Shown here piece after piece: positions 1 through 8,600 of a DNA stretch of 46,784 nt. The DNA comes from Euryarchaeota archaeon UBA557. GTDB lineage: Archaea > Thermoplasmatota > Poseidoniia > Poseidoniales > Thalassarchaeaceae. How positions within the stretch are numbered: position 1 is the first letter of the stretch; the number at the start of each line of letters is the position of its first letter. Under the pieces are notes generated by a model, which saw only the letters and a list, made by a program, of their open reading frames with translations, did no database searches and had not been told where the DNA came from. Made by a program: the position numbers and the translations under genes. The stretch covers positions 1 through 46,784 of the forward strand of contig DARI01000017.1 in the NCBI GenBank assembly GCA_002503285.1, given 5' to 3'.

Positions 1-1049
1 GCATATGGAATTGTAATAAATATTGGAGATCTGATGGATACTCGATAAGGCATCTTGCCTCTTCCTTCTCCTCCGCCTGCTAAGTAAAACATTGATTCAC
101 CTCTGCTATCTTCAAAATGGTGAGATCCAGAGGTTCCTTCTGGAGCACGTGAGGGTGCCTTTGCTAGAATTTTAGGATCACCAGGTTCGTGATAAGTTTC
201 AGCCCCTCCAGGCATTTTATCAAGGGCTTGTAATACTAAATTAGCACTCTGCCTCATCTCTTCCACCCTTATACGATAACGGTCATAACAGTCGGCCCCT
301 TTAATTGAAGAGCGTTCAACTGCAGGAGCCCAATCTAGCTCTGAATATACTGAATATGGATGAGAAGTCCTAATATCGTGATTTACTCCTCCTGCCCTCA
401 AATTAGGGCCAGATACTCCATGGTTGATCATCTCTTCTGGTTTTGCATATCCGACACCTTGGCTGCGTATTAGGAATATCGTACTTTCATCAAAGAGTGC
501 TTCGTATTCCTGGATACGATCTAAAAATAGTCGTAATTTATGACGTGCCCTCATTGCAAAACCATGTGGTAAATCGCGTTTTACTCCTCCAACTCTTGGA
601 AAATTGTAATGCATTCTTGAACCACCGAGCTCTTGGAGTAGATCCATCATCATCTCTCTTTCACGTAGGCACCACACCATGACGGTTAGATTACCAATAT
701 CAGGGCCATATGCTCCTAACCACATGAGATGGCTTGCTATTCTCTGTAATTCAACTGCTACAAGACGGATGTATTCTGCCCTTTCTGGTACTTCGACTCC
801 AAGTAAATCTTCAGCCGCATAAATGTAAGCATGAGACCATGTATTGGCGCTGGCATAGCATAATCTGTCACAATAAGTTGTTATCTGAGTAAAATTCCTT
901 GCTTCGCATATTTTTTCAACACCTCTGTGAATATATCCTAGATCAGGTTCAGTATCGACTACAGTTTCTCCATCAACTTTCACCTTTAACGTCCATAGAC
1001 CATGGGTCATAGGATGTTGTGGGCCCATTGAAATCCACATTTCTGCCAT
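1..1049 (-). CDS. nuoD: NADH-quinone oxidoreductase subunit D (NuoD), partial at the left edge
   Basis: This is the 49-kDa subunit of respiratory complex I, a peripheral-arm protein that helps form the quinone pocket next to cluster N2. About 349 codons are present and the C-terminus lies outside the window. The start ATG at 1049 follows a GAGGTG ribosome site that overlaps the nuoC stop codon. Family-typical stretches are seen near the N-terminus: MGPQHPMTHG (the quinone-site HPMTHG type motif), then PDLGYIHRGVEK, and NLRAGG further on. It is the fourth gene of nuoA-B-C-D, all on the minus strand with gaps of about 10 nt, so co-transcription is expected. The family assignment is firm. Whether the operon continues to nuoH/I, as in other archaea, cannot be seen. 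Confidence 0.95.
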   Translation of the reverse strand, partial: MAEMWISMGPQHPMTHGLWTLKVKVDGETVVDTEPDLGYIHRGVEKICEARNFTQITTYCDRLCYASANTWSHAYIYAAEDLLGVEVPERAEYIRLVAVELQRIASHLMWLGAYGPDIGNLTVMVWCLREREMMMDLLQELGGSRMHYNFPRVGGVKRDLPHGFAMRARHKLRLFLDRIQEYEALFDESTIFLIRSQGVGYAKPEEMINHGVSGPNLRAGGVNHDIRTSHPYSVYSELDWAPAVERSSIKGADCYDRYRIRVEEMRQSANLVLQALDKMPGGAETYHEPGDPKILAKAPSRAPEGTSGSHHFEDSRGESMFYLAGGGEGRGKMPYRVSIRSPIFITIPY

Positions 1050-1058
1050 CTTTTCACC

Positions 1059-1712
1059 TCATTTAACTTTCTCTGAATCTGCTGGTTTTCTTTTGAAACC
1101 TTGAACATCATCATACATTTCTTCAAAGTTATGGTACCTTAATTTATGCTGTTTTTGTAATGGATGATATCCTTTAGGAGTTTCGTGTGGTTGTAGTACT
1201 CGACGCATACCTTGATGACCTTCGAAATCAATACCAACTAAATCCCATGTTTCCTTTTCATTCCAATCAGCACCAACCCATATATCTTGAATACTAGCGA
1301 CTTTGGGATTTCTAGTTTCTTGTAATGGTATACTTATCTGAATTTCCAATGGTACGTCCGATCCTTGTAATTGTGAAGAATCAGTTATTATTGGCTCAAC
1401 TACACCATCTACAATAGGAGGATTTTTGACTCCCGTTCTGAGAAAGTGGTATATTACTTCCCATTGTTTATCTGATGATTCAGGCCAATGTATGCCAGTA
1501 ATCATTGAACAGTAATCTATCCCATGATCTGAAAACATAGATTCTGCAACTTTACGCCAATTTTCAGGAGGGACTGTGAGATTAACAATTGGCCTGACTT
1601 GAGTTCCACTAGTTCTCTTATCTACAAAAGCAGAAACTCCTTCCATTGTGCCTATTTCATTTACTAAATCTTCTGCGGCAGAAATCTGCGATTCTTCAGA
1701 TACTCCATTCAT
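1059..1712 (-). CDS. nuoC: NADH-quinone oxidoreductase subunit C (NuoC, 30 kDa)
   Basis: A peripheral-arm subunit of complex I that packs against NuoD. The protein is 217 aa from the chosen start. The 30-kDa signature is clear near the C-terminus: ETWDLVGIDFEGHQGMRR, followed by a proline- and glycine-rich tail with HETPKGYHPLQ. I chose the ATG at 1712 because a strong GAGGAG ribosome site lies 6 nt upstream. The ATG at 1730 adds six residues and would overlap nuoB by 8 nt, but its only SD-like GGAG sits one base from it. The gene lies between nuoB and nuoD in the same operon. The N-terminal half is poorly conserved, as usual for this family. Confidence 0.93.
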   Translation of the reverse strand: MNGVSEESQISAAEDLVNEIGTMEGVSAFVDKRTSGTQVRPIVNLTVPPENWRKVAESMFSDHGIDYCSMITGIHWPESSDKQWEVIYHFLRTGVKNPPIVDGVVEPIITDSSQLQGSDVPLEIQISIPLQETRNPKVASIQDIWVGADWNEKETWDLVGIDFEGHQGMRRVLQPHETPKGYHPLQKQHKLRYHNFEEMYDDVQGFKRKPADSEKVK

Positions 1713-1722
1713 AAGAATCTCC

Positions 1723-2319
1723 TCACTCATCTCCGATTATTATAGGTGCAACGCCATCAGTCCTAGCGTGGCTTGGAACAGCACCAATGCGGATAATTTT
1801 TTCTCGTAGTTTTCCAAAGCCATCAATTAATGCCTCTGGCCGAGGAGGGCATCCAGGAATATAAATATCAACAGGTATTACTGTATCTACGCCTTCTAGT
1901 ACATTGTATGATTGAAAGTACGGGCCGCCTGAAATTGCACATTCACCCATTGCAATACACCACTTTGGCTCTGGCATTTGTTCCCATAATCGAACAATAG
2001 GATCTGCAAACTTTTTGGTAATAGGGCCATTTACTAGCAATACATCACATTGCCGCGGACTAGAGCGGAAGAAAACACCAAATCTTTCTGCATCAAAACG
2101 ACTAGCCCCTGCAGCAGCCATTTCAAGAGCACAACATTTTATTCCTAAATGTAATGGAAAAAGTGATTTCCTTTGTCCCCAATTGAATATTCTCCCAGCA
2201 AGAACTCCAATTACCTCCCTGAGGCCACTAGCCTCCAATGCGGCATCAGTAGTATCTCCAACAGTATCAACCAACATGCGGCTACTAAACATTGTATAAT
2301 TTTGACCATCTTCTGACAT
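1723..2319 (-). CDS. nuoB: NADH-quinone oxidoreductase subunit B (NuoB)
   Basis: This complex I subunit carries the terminal 4Fe-4S cluster N2, which passes electrons to quinone. The protein is 198 aa, close to family length. The four cluster ligands are visible: adjacent Cys62-Cys63 in GIKCCALEMAA, Cys127 in MGECAISGG, and Cys157 in YIPGCPPRPEAL. The start at 2319 follows a GAGGGA ribosome site with normal spacing. It sits 9 nt after nuoA and 10 nt before the preferred nuoC start. Nothing looks truncated. Confidence 0.97.
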   Translation of the reverse strand: MSEDGQNYTMFSSRMLVDTVGDTTDAALEASGLREVIGVLAGRIFNWGQRKSLFPLHLGIKCCALEMAAAGASRFDAERFGVFFRSSPRQCDVLLVNGPITKKFADPIVRLWEQMPEPKWCIAMGECAISGGPYFQSYNVLEGVDTVIPVDIYIPGCPPRPEALIDGFGKLREKIIRIGAVPSHARTDGVAPIIIGDE

Positions 2320-2328
2320 TATATTCCC

Positions 2329-2781
2329 TCAAATGTAGATTCTGCCTCTTTTCCTGAAAACATGCCAAACACCAAGGCTCATTAACGTCATGAAAATAAC
2401 AAGTGTGAATAAAGCGCTGTAAACTTCTGAATCGGACAAAAGTATCCCTCCTTTTTGGATTGTTATGACGCCACCGAATGCTAAAAACATGAATGCTATA
2501 TCAAAAACTAAAAATATTATCGCATACCAATAATATTGGAAATGAAAATTGATATGTGCATCTCCAACTGGTTCAGAACCACATTCGTATGTACTATGAC
2601 GCCTAACATATAGAGTCTGATCTGTTTCATAACCAGGTAATAACCATGATCTTAGCTGAGTTTTATCATTAGGATTTGGAGTTGGCCTGAGTAATCTAGA
2701 AGCGATGAAACTGCCTACAGGAAAACCTATTCCAACCAGTGCCATAACTGCAACAGCGATATAATCTTCAGGTACGGACAT
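2329..2781 (-). CDS. nuoA: NADH-quinone oxidoreductase subunit A (NuoA)
   Basis: A small membrane-arm subunit of complex I at the junction with the peripheral arm. The protein is 150 aa from the chosen ATG and has three predicted membrane segments, near residues 5-28, 77-102 and 112-135. The loop after the first helix carries the family-type YECGSEPVG motif. The reading frame stays open upstream, with alternative starts at 2814 and 2853. I prefer 2781 because it begins shortly before the first helix and matches family length, but 2814 also has a GGTGG-like site. The second helix reads VFDIAFMF where family members usually have FDvE, so an acidic residue is missing. It is the first gene of the visible nuo operon. 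Confidence 0.9.
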   Translation of the reverse strand: MSVPEDYIAVAVMALVGIGFPVGSFIASRLLRPTPNPNDKTQLRSWLLPGYETDQTLYVRRHSTYECGSEPVGDAHINFHFQYYWYAIIFLVFDIAFMFLAFGGVITIQKGGILLSDSEVYSALFTLVIFMTLMSLGVWHVFRKRGRIYI

Positions 2782-2869
2782 AGGGACACCACGTCGCCCA
2801 GCAGAGGGCAACATCCTGCCCACCTGAAAACTAAACATAAGTGTATCCGGCAAGGAATCTGAACTAGAG

Positions 2870-5569
2870 TCAATCTTGCTGGTTAGAAAGTAGTGTTTCA
2901 GAGATTATTTTATTCTCCTTTCTTGACCTTAAAAACAAAGTGAGGACTAAAATAGACCCAAATATAATTGAGCTGTAAACAAGAATTTTACCTATTAATC
3001 CATTTGCTAAATTTATCGAGGATGTTTCGGCATTTACAATCAATTCTATTGGTTGTCCTGCGACAGGAGTATCTTCAGGTTGTATAATTATTGTGAATTT
3101 ATAGGTATCATCTTGGTTTAAACCGACTGGAGGAGTAACTCTAATCTCTAGTTGTTTTGTTTGTCCCGGATTAAGATTGAAGTCATCAGGAACTACGTCT
3201 ACGGACCATTCCCTCAGAGGTGCTGGAGTAATTATTTCCACATTTTCAATAGCATTTCCATTATTAGTAACGTAGATAATAAAGCTGGCTCTTTCTGGAT
3301 ATTTTACAGTTAACTCCTCTGGAGATGAATCCATAGTATACTGTAAATCATGAATTACAATAACATCAATGTTGAATGTTATCGAAGAAATTTTGGCAGT
3401 ATTTTTCTTTGAAGAAACGCTGACAGTAATAGTTCCTGAGTTTCCACTTTCAACACCTTCGATAACCTCAAGTTCTATTTCAATCAAAACTCTAGAATTA
3501 GCAGGAATAGATATTTCACCATTTGTAATTACTCCATCCAGTTTTATTGACTTAAGTACTGAAGACTCCATGCCATTTATTGAAATTATAGCTTCATCAA
3601 CTCCACCATCACCTGTATTATTAATCCAAAAAGAAGTACTATGTGACCCCCCTGGAGGAAGGGAAAGTTCAGATGAGCTTGGGCTATCTCCAGGATTTTC
3701 AAAAGAAATTGCCATGCTATAATTATAATTTGAGACAGTTACTTTTACAAGTTCAGTAGATTGAAAACTGGAGCCAATAATGCCAACTCTAATCTCGAAA
3801 TATTCTTCACTATTGTCAAATGGATCTTCTACTTGAACATCAACAAATATATTCCCAATCTCCTCTGGATCTAAGTTTAAGCTAGATATTGTATTTCCTT
3901 GTTGGTTTGAGAAAGAGGCATTCCATGCAGGTGCTGAGCATGAGCTATTTATGTTTGGATTGCAAACATCTAACACCAATGTATCTCGGATATTACCAGT
4001 ATTCTTTATACTTAACGGGAATTGAACAATTTGAGTAAATTTACCAGTTTGTGAGTCTGAAGGAAGTGTAGTTATTACAGAATGAACTGCTGCCACAGTA
4101 ACATCAAGAGATATAGAATCATGTTGATTACCTCCAGAATTAATATAAAATGTGAAGCTATATTGGACATTTGCTAATGCATCATTAGGCACTTGAATAT
4201 CTGCATCCAGACTCTGTTTATTACAATTATTTGGGCCGCAGTGCTTACCATCTATTGTCACACTACTTTGAGACAAAGAGACTTGCCAGCCTGATGGGAG
4301 ATTATTAGTTCCTAATGCAAATGTATCTTGACCATTGCCCGTATTTACCGCAAAAACTTGGATTCTTTCTGTAGAACCTGGTTCGACATTGGATACTTTA
4401 TTTGTACTCAATGATAAAGAAGCATCTTTATTTTGACCTACAGTAACATACAATATTTCTTCACAACCAACTGATGTTCCTGCTCGTCCTTGAATATATA
4501 CTGGAATAGTGCCAGGTTCTACAGAATCATCTGGAGTTATTGTGAAACTAAATGTATGGGAGTCTTGAGTGCCTCCGGGTTCACTCAGTAATTTACTAAG
4601 TGGTGCATCAAAATCAACCCAATCTTGAACATCATAATCATCAGAAGTTGCGGCAGCAGTGACAGTCCATTCCGTATTACCAATATTTGTCAAAGAGATA
4701 GAATTTGTTGCTGATTCTAATGGCTCTAGACTATGTGCAGTTTTCTGTAAGGATGCGTCGCATTCTTTTAATTGTGGAATTTTTACGGTTAGAGTAATAT
4801 TATCTTCTGCCCTATCGGCAGCATTAGGATCCTGAGCAGCAGTGGCTTTTATTATGAAACAATGAGAATCTGCTTCAGTGGCTCCTTCGTCGGGTATATC
4901 TACCGTTATCTCCACCTCTTCAGTATCTCCTTCTCCTAAGCTTTGAGTTGTTTGTTTGTCTGAAGTGGCACTAAGTCCATCCGAGTCACAATCACTATCC
5001 GATGTTACTTCTATTTGCATGGCTGAAGATTGTTCACCAGTATTTTCAATAATAAGTTCCCACTTTACTTGATCGCCATCTTCTTCGCTATCATAATTAA
5101 TTAATTGAGGATCGTTGTCCTTTACAGTTATTTTAACTGAATATTGCCCTCCTCCATCTTCATTAGAGGTTTCGACAGTTATGTCAGCAGTATCGGTATC
5201 TGTCGGCGCTTGCCCTACTGCAGACGCAGTTACAGTTGTTTCACAACTATCTCCTGCACTTTCACCCAGGGAAACTGTAAGTGTAGTAGATTCTGAAGAT
5301 CCTGAACTAACGGAAACAACTTGATCTTCAAGAGTTGAAGTATAACCATTGCAATCAGCGGCTTGAGATGTTGATAGCGACACAGTAGCATCATCATCTC
5401 CAGAATTTTGAATTGTTATGGTGTATTCTGCAGCATCATCTGAAGTTGCAGATTGACTAGTTGGGCTAGCAGATAAACTGACACTAACGGAAGCAGATAC
5501 TAATGGAAGAGAGACGGAAATTAGCATCAAAGTGATAAAAACCGTGACCGCTGAATTGTTCCTCATCAT
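2870..5569 (-). CDS. Large surface protein with tandem NEW3/CARDB-like Ig-type repeats
   Basis: An 899-aa exported protein. Residues 1-26 form a signal peptide (MMRNNSAVTVFITLML...VSA). The ectodomain is a series of beta-sandwich-like repeats, each marked by an N-T/N-G-D/N turn (NTGNGQDTF, NTGNIRDTL, NTGDGGVDE, NNGNAIENV) and by GWQVSLS or EWSVDVV strands typical of NEW3 and CARDB domains. One hydrophobic helix near residues 857-880 is followed by a short Lys/Arg-containing tail, so it is anchored with the bulk outside. It is Asp/Ser/Thr-rich and acidic, with several Cys. A role in adhesion, polymer binding or scaffolding is inferred; no catalytic motif was seen. It lies just upstream of nuoA and is the last of a run of surface-protein genes. 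Confidence 0.88.
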   Translation of the reverse strand: MMRNNSAVTVFITLMLISVSLPLVSASVSVSLSASPTSQSATSDDAAEYTITIQNSGDDDATVSLSTSQAADCNGYTSTLEDQVVSVSSGSSESTTLTVSLGESAGDSCETTVTASAVGQAPTDTDTADITVETSNEDGGGQYSVKITVKDNDPQLINYDSEEDGDQVKWELIIENTGEQSSAMQIEVTSDSDCDSDGLSATSDKQTTQSLGEGDTEEVEITVDIPDEGATEADSHCFIIKATAAQDPNAADRAEDNITLTVKIPQLKECDASLQKTAHSLEPLESATNSISLTNIGNTEWTVTAAATSDDYDVQDWVDFDAPLSKLLSEPGGTQDSHTFSFTITPDDSVEPGTIPVYIQGRAGTSVGCEEILYVTVGQNKDASLSLSTNKVSNVEPGSTERIQVFAVNTGNGQDTFALGTNNLPSGWQVSLSQSSVTIDGKHCGPNNCNKQSLDADIQVPNDALANVQYSFTFYINSGGNQHDSISLDVTVAAVHSVITTLPSDSQTGKFTQIVQFPLSIKNTGNIRDTLVLDVCNPNINSSCSAPAWNASFSNQQGNTISSLNLDPEEIGNIFVDVQVEDPFDNSEEYFEIRVGIIGSSFQSTELVKVTVSNYNYSMAISFENPGDSPSSSELSLPPGGSHSTSFWINNTGDGGVDEAIISINGMESSVLKSIKLDGVITNGEISIPANSRVLIEIELEVIEGVESGNSGTITVSVSSKKNTAKISSITFNIDVIVIHDLQYTMDSSPEELTVKYPERASFIIYVTNNGNAIENVEIITPAPLREWSVDVVPDDFNLNPGQTKQLEIRVTPPVGLNQDDTYKFTIIIQPEDTPVAGQPIELIVNAETSSINLANGLIGKILVYSSIIFGSILVLTLFLRSRKENKIISETLLSNQQD

Positions 5570-5625
5570 ATGTCGGAATCAATCTTTACTCAAAGGACTT
5601 TTGAATAAATGCGTATCAAAATTAT

Positions 5626-5635
5626 TATTTTATAT
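5626..5635 (-). promoter_or_regulatory. Possible TATA box for the 899-aa surface protein gene
   Basis: On the minus strand the sequence ATATAAAATA lies in an AT-rich intergenic stretch, 57-66 nt upstream of the start codon at 5569. An archaeal start site about 25 nt downstream would give a leader of roughly 30 nt. This is a pattern match only, in very AT-rich DNA. Confidence 0.35.
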
Positions 5636-5671
5636 TAGTTAAAATTTAGAATAAAACTGTAATACGGAGAT

Positions 5672-8600
5672 TTATGATACATCAGCGTGCTCGGGATCTG
5701 GAATCCATGTCTCTTTTTCAGAATCCCATAACCAACCGGGATATTCATCATATTTTTCTAAATTATTTGAAGTCTCATTAGTCGGAGAAAATTCTACATT
5801 AACTTCTTCTTCGGAAGCAAAAGTAAGTTCTGGTTCAACTTTTTTCTTTGGCGTATTAACATTTTTAAATATACTCTTTATATCTTTATCATTTTTTTGA
5901 TATAAATATACTGATCCACCCAATAATGTAAATAATATTAACGAAAATAATCCTATTATAAAGAATGGTGGTGAGTTGTCTGAATCTATACCCTTGACAA
6001 CTACGGGTATATTCTTACTATTGTCGGAGTTAGGAGCTGAATCGCCCAAAGTCAAAATTAATGAGCCATCTGTGCCGCTATCTGGTGTAAATTCTATTTG
6101 TACAGATTTAATTTGATCTGGTTGTAAATTTACCATAATTCCATCTAAAATTCTAACATCCCATCCACTAGGTCCAAATGCATATATTCTGTCTGAAATT
6201 ACAGTGTTACCCGTATTTTGTAATTCAAAATACATAGTGTTTGAAGAATCTTCATAAACATCACTTTGTTGAATTAAAGTCCAACTTACTTGCATTATTT
6301 CTTCTACTAGGAGTGATATTTGATTACGTATTTCCACTCCTCCATCTTCCATAACTAATGTTATTTCTGGTTCAGAATTAGCCTCGGCAGAAATAGGTAT
6401 GATTAATGTACACCATACTCTAGATGATTCTCCTGGATACACTTTTTGTGGAGATATGGAACATGAAGAACTCCAATCTGAATTAGGTAATTCGATTATT
6501 GCATTGGGTTGCCAACTTACCGTGCCCTGATTAGTTACGGTCCACCCTAGATCAAAAGGAGTACCTACTGGGTGGAAATCAACGCCTAGTGGATCATCAG
6601 AAGATTGTCCATTTGGAATTTCGATTTTATAAAAATCAACAATTGGTATTGCACCTGATATTACATCTAAAGAATAATTCCAATCTGATGAAAATCCATC
6701 ATCTGAAATAAATCTAATTTTTAATTCACCACTCACAGCTTTGCCATTACCCGATATGTAAACAGGGAAATACAATTTTTGACCTATTTCTATTGTTATT
6801 TCATCTAGACCAGATAAAGTCCAGCCTCCGGGCAATGTTTGTTGAATAGGTTGAATAGATATATCCCTATTTCCATCATTTAATATTTCCAACATAAACT
6901 CATAGTTACCATCAGATAATATCTGTTGTGGCATATCATTCGAATCTAAAGATATTTGAATATCATCAAATATTTCAACTATTAGAGGTAATTCAATTTC
7001 CCATACATCATCACTTACTCTAGATTCAACTATTAAATCTGCTATAAATTCACTTCCTGCATTAATCATAACTCCTGGCGATTCAATCGTAACCTCTATC
7101 GATACTGAATCACCTTTAACCAAGGTTCCAGTTGATCCATATGCTGACCCTTCAAAAGGTCCAATTTTATCAAACCCTAAATCCCATCCTGCTGGAGAGA
7201 TTAGTGATACGTCATATGTTTGTGCCCCGTTTCCATTATTTTTAATATCAAAAGAAAACTTTGTATCTGAAAAAGAGCTGACGATGATTTCTTCGGAAGG
7301 TAGTATTACTTGAGGTTGAGCTAAAACTGGAACATCGAAGTATATTTCTAGTTCTGAATCAAGATTATTTTCTATATCGTTCCCAGTAACTATCATCTTG
7401 TATAATCCTGGTTGAGGTGGTGCTGGATGAGCCATTGTGAGAGTAATATCAATATTTTCAGATGCATCTAAATTAAAATTAACATTTGTAAAAGAGCGGA
7501 ACCATTCAAAGGTGACTCCGTCCCTAATTCTTACAGGATCGGAAACAGATATTGTAGCGTTTGTCTCAAATAAAGCAGTATTAGTTACAATAAGTTCCCA
7601 TTGTGTAGTAGAATCTGCAGCATCTCCCAGCCTAACTATATGATTTTCAGAAGAAACTCTAATCCCCGGAGTACTGACAAGTATTAGAGTGGAAACGAAG
7701 TTATTTACTTCTGAAAGTTCTTCTAATATATCATTAGGATCGATATAAAAAGAAATTTCGACCTCTCCCTCATCATCGGAAATTGGAGTCCAAGACCATG
7801 ATAATTCTTCTGAACCTCCCGGAGACATACTAATTGTTTGGATACCAATTGGATTGGAATTTGCATATGCTGCAACTGGCACTCCAGTGAATGAACCTGC
7901 ACCTTGGTTTTGTACACTTATAGAAATTTCAACTTCTTCGCCAACCTGAGGTATTGGAGTTGATATCTCAAATGACCCTGGAATAAATGTAGGATCGGGC
8001 GTTAAATCATTTACATTTACGCCCCTTATGGCGATTGAATATGATTGATAGGTACGGCTTCCACCATGCTGAGAGTCCCGGACTTTGACTGTCCATATTC
8101 CTGTAGTTGCACTGTCAATAAGCACAACCTCAACATTATTTCGATTATCTTTGGACCCTCCCGTTGTTGATCTCCCATTATTAAAATCATTACCAAGATA
8201 GATGATTTGCCCATTTGGAGATATTACTTCAAGGTCCAAATCATTTCTAAGTTGTATATTAGAACTACTAGAACCGGGATAGTCAGACCATGCAAGTACT
8301 GCCTTGAGCGGTTCTCCTGCCCTTGTAACATCAAATGTATATTCATTAACTTGTCCACTTGAAAGTCTAGATCTATCATCGACAAAAATACCTATATCTT
8401 CATCTGGAATTAAGGTATTTACAAGGTTTATTCTCCCCCATCCTTCATCACCATTAGGTATATCCCTAGTACCCATATCTATTGCACCTAAAACAAGCAT
8501 TGCTTTGACAAGGGAACCTTGTGGTGCTGGACGTTCTGCAATTTCCATCAAATATTCTCTAACTAAAACTGATGCCCCTGCAGTAGCAGGAGTTGCCATT

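Noticed and set aside
443..682. 79-codon plus-strand frame in the first kilobase
   Set aside because: Antisense to nuoD, which is recognised on the minus strand across the whole stretch.
2015..2299. 94-codon frame opposite nuoB
   Set aside because: Shadow of a gene whose four Fe-S cysteines are intact.
7723..8214. Additional minus-strand frames of 62-64 codons inside the subtilase gene
   Set aside because: Alternative frames of a continuous 1481-aa protein; no ribosome sites or recognisable sequence.
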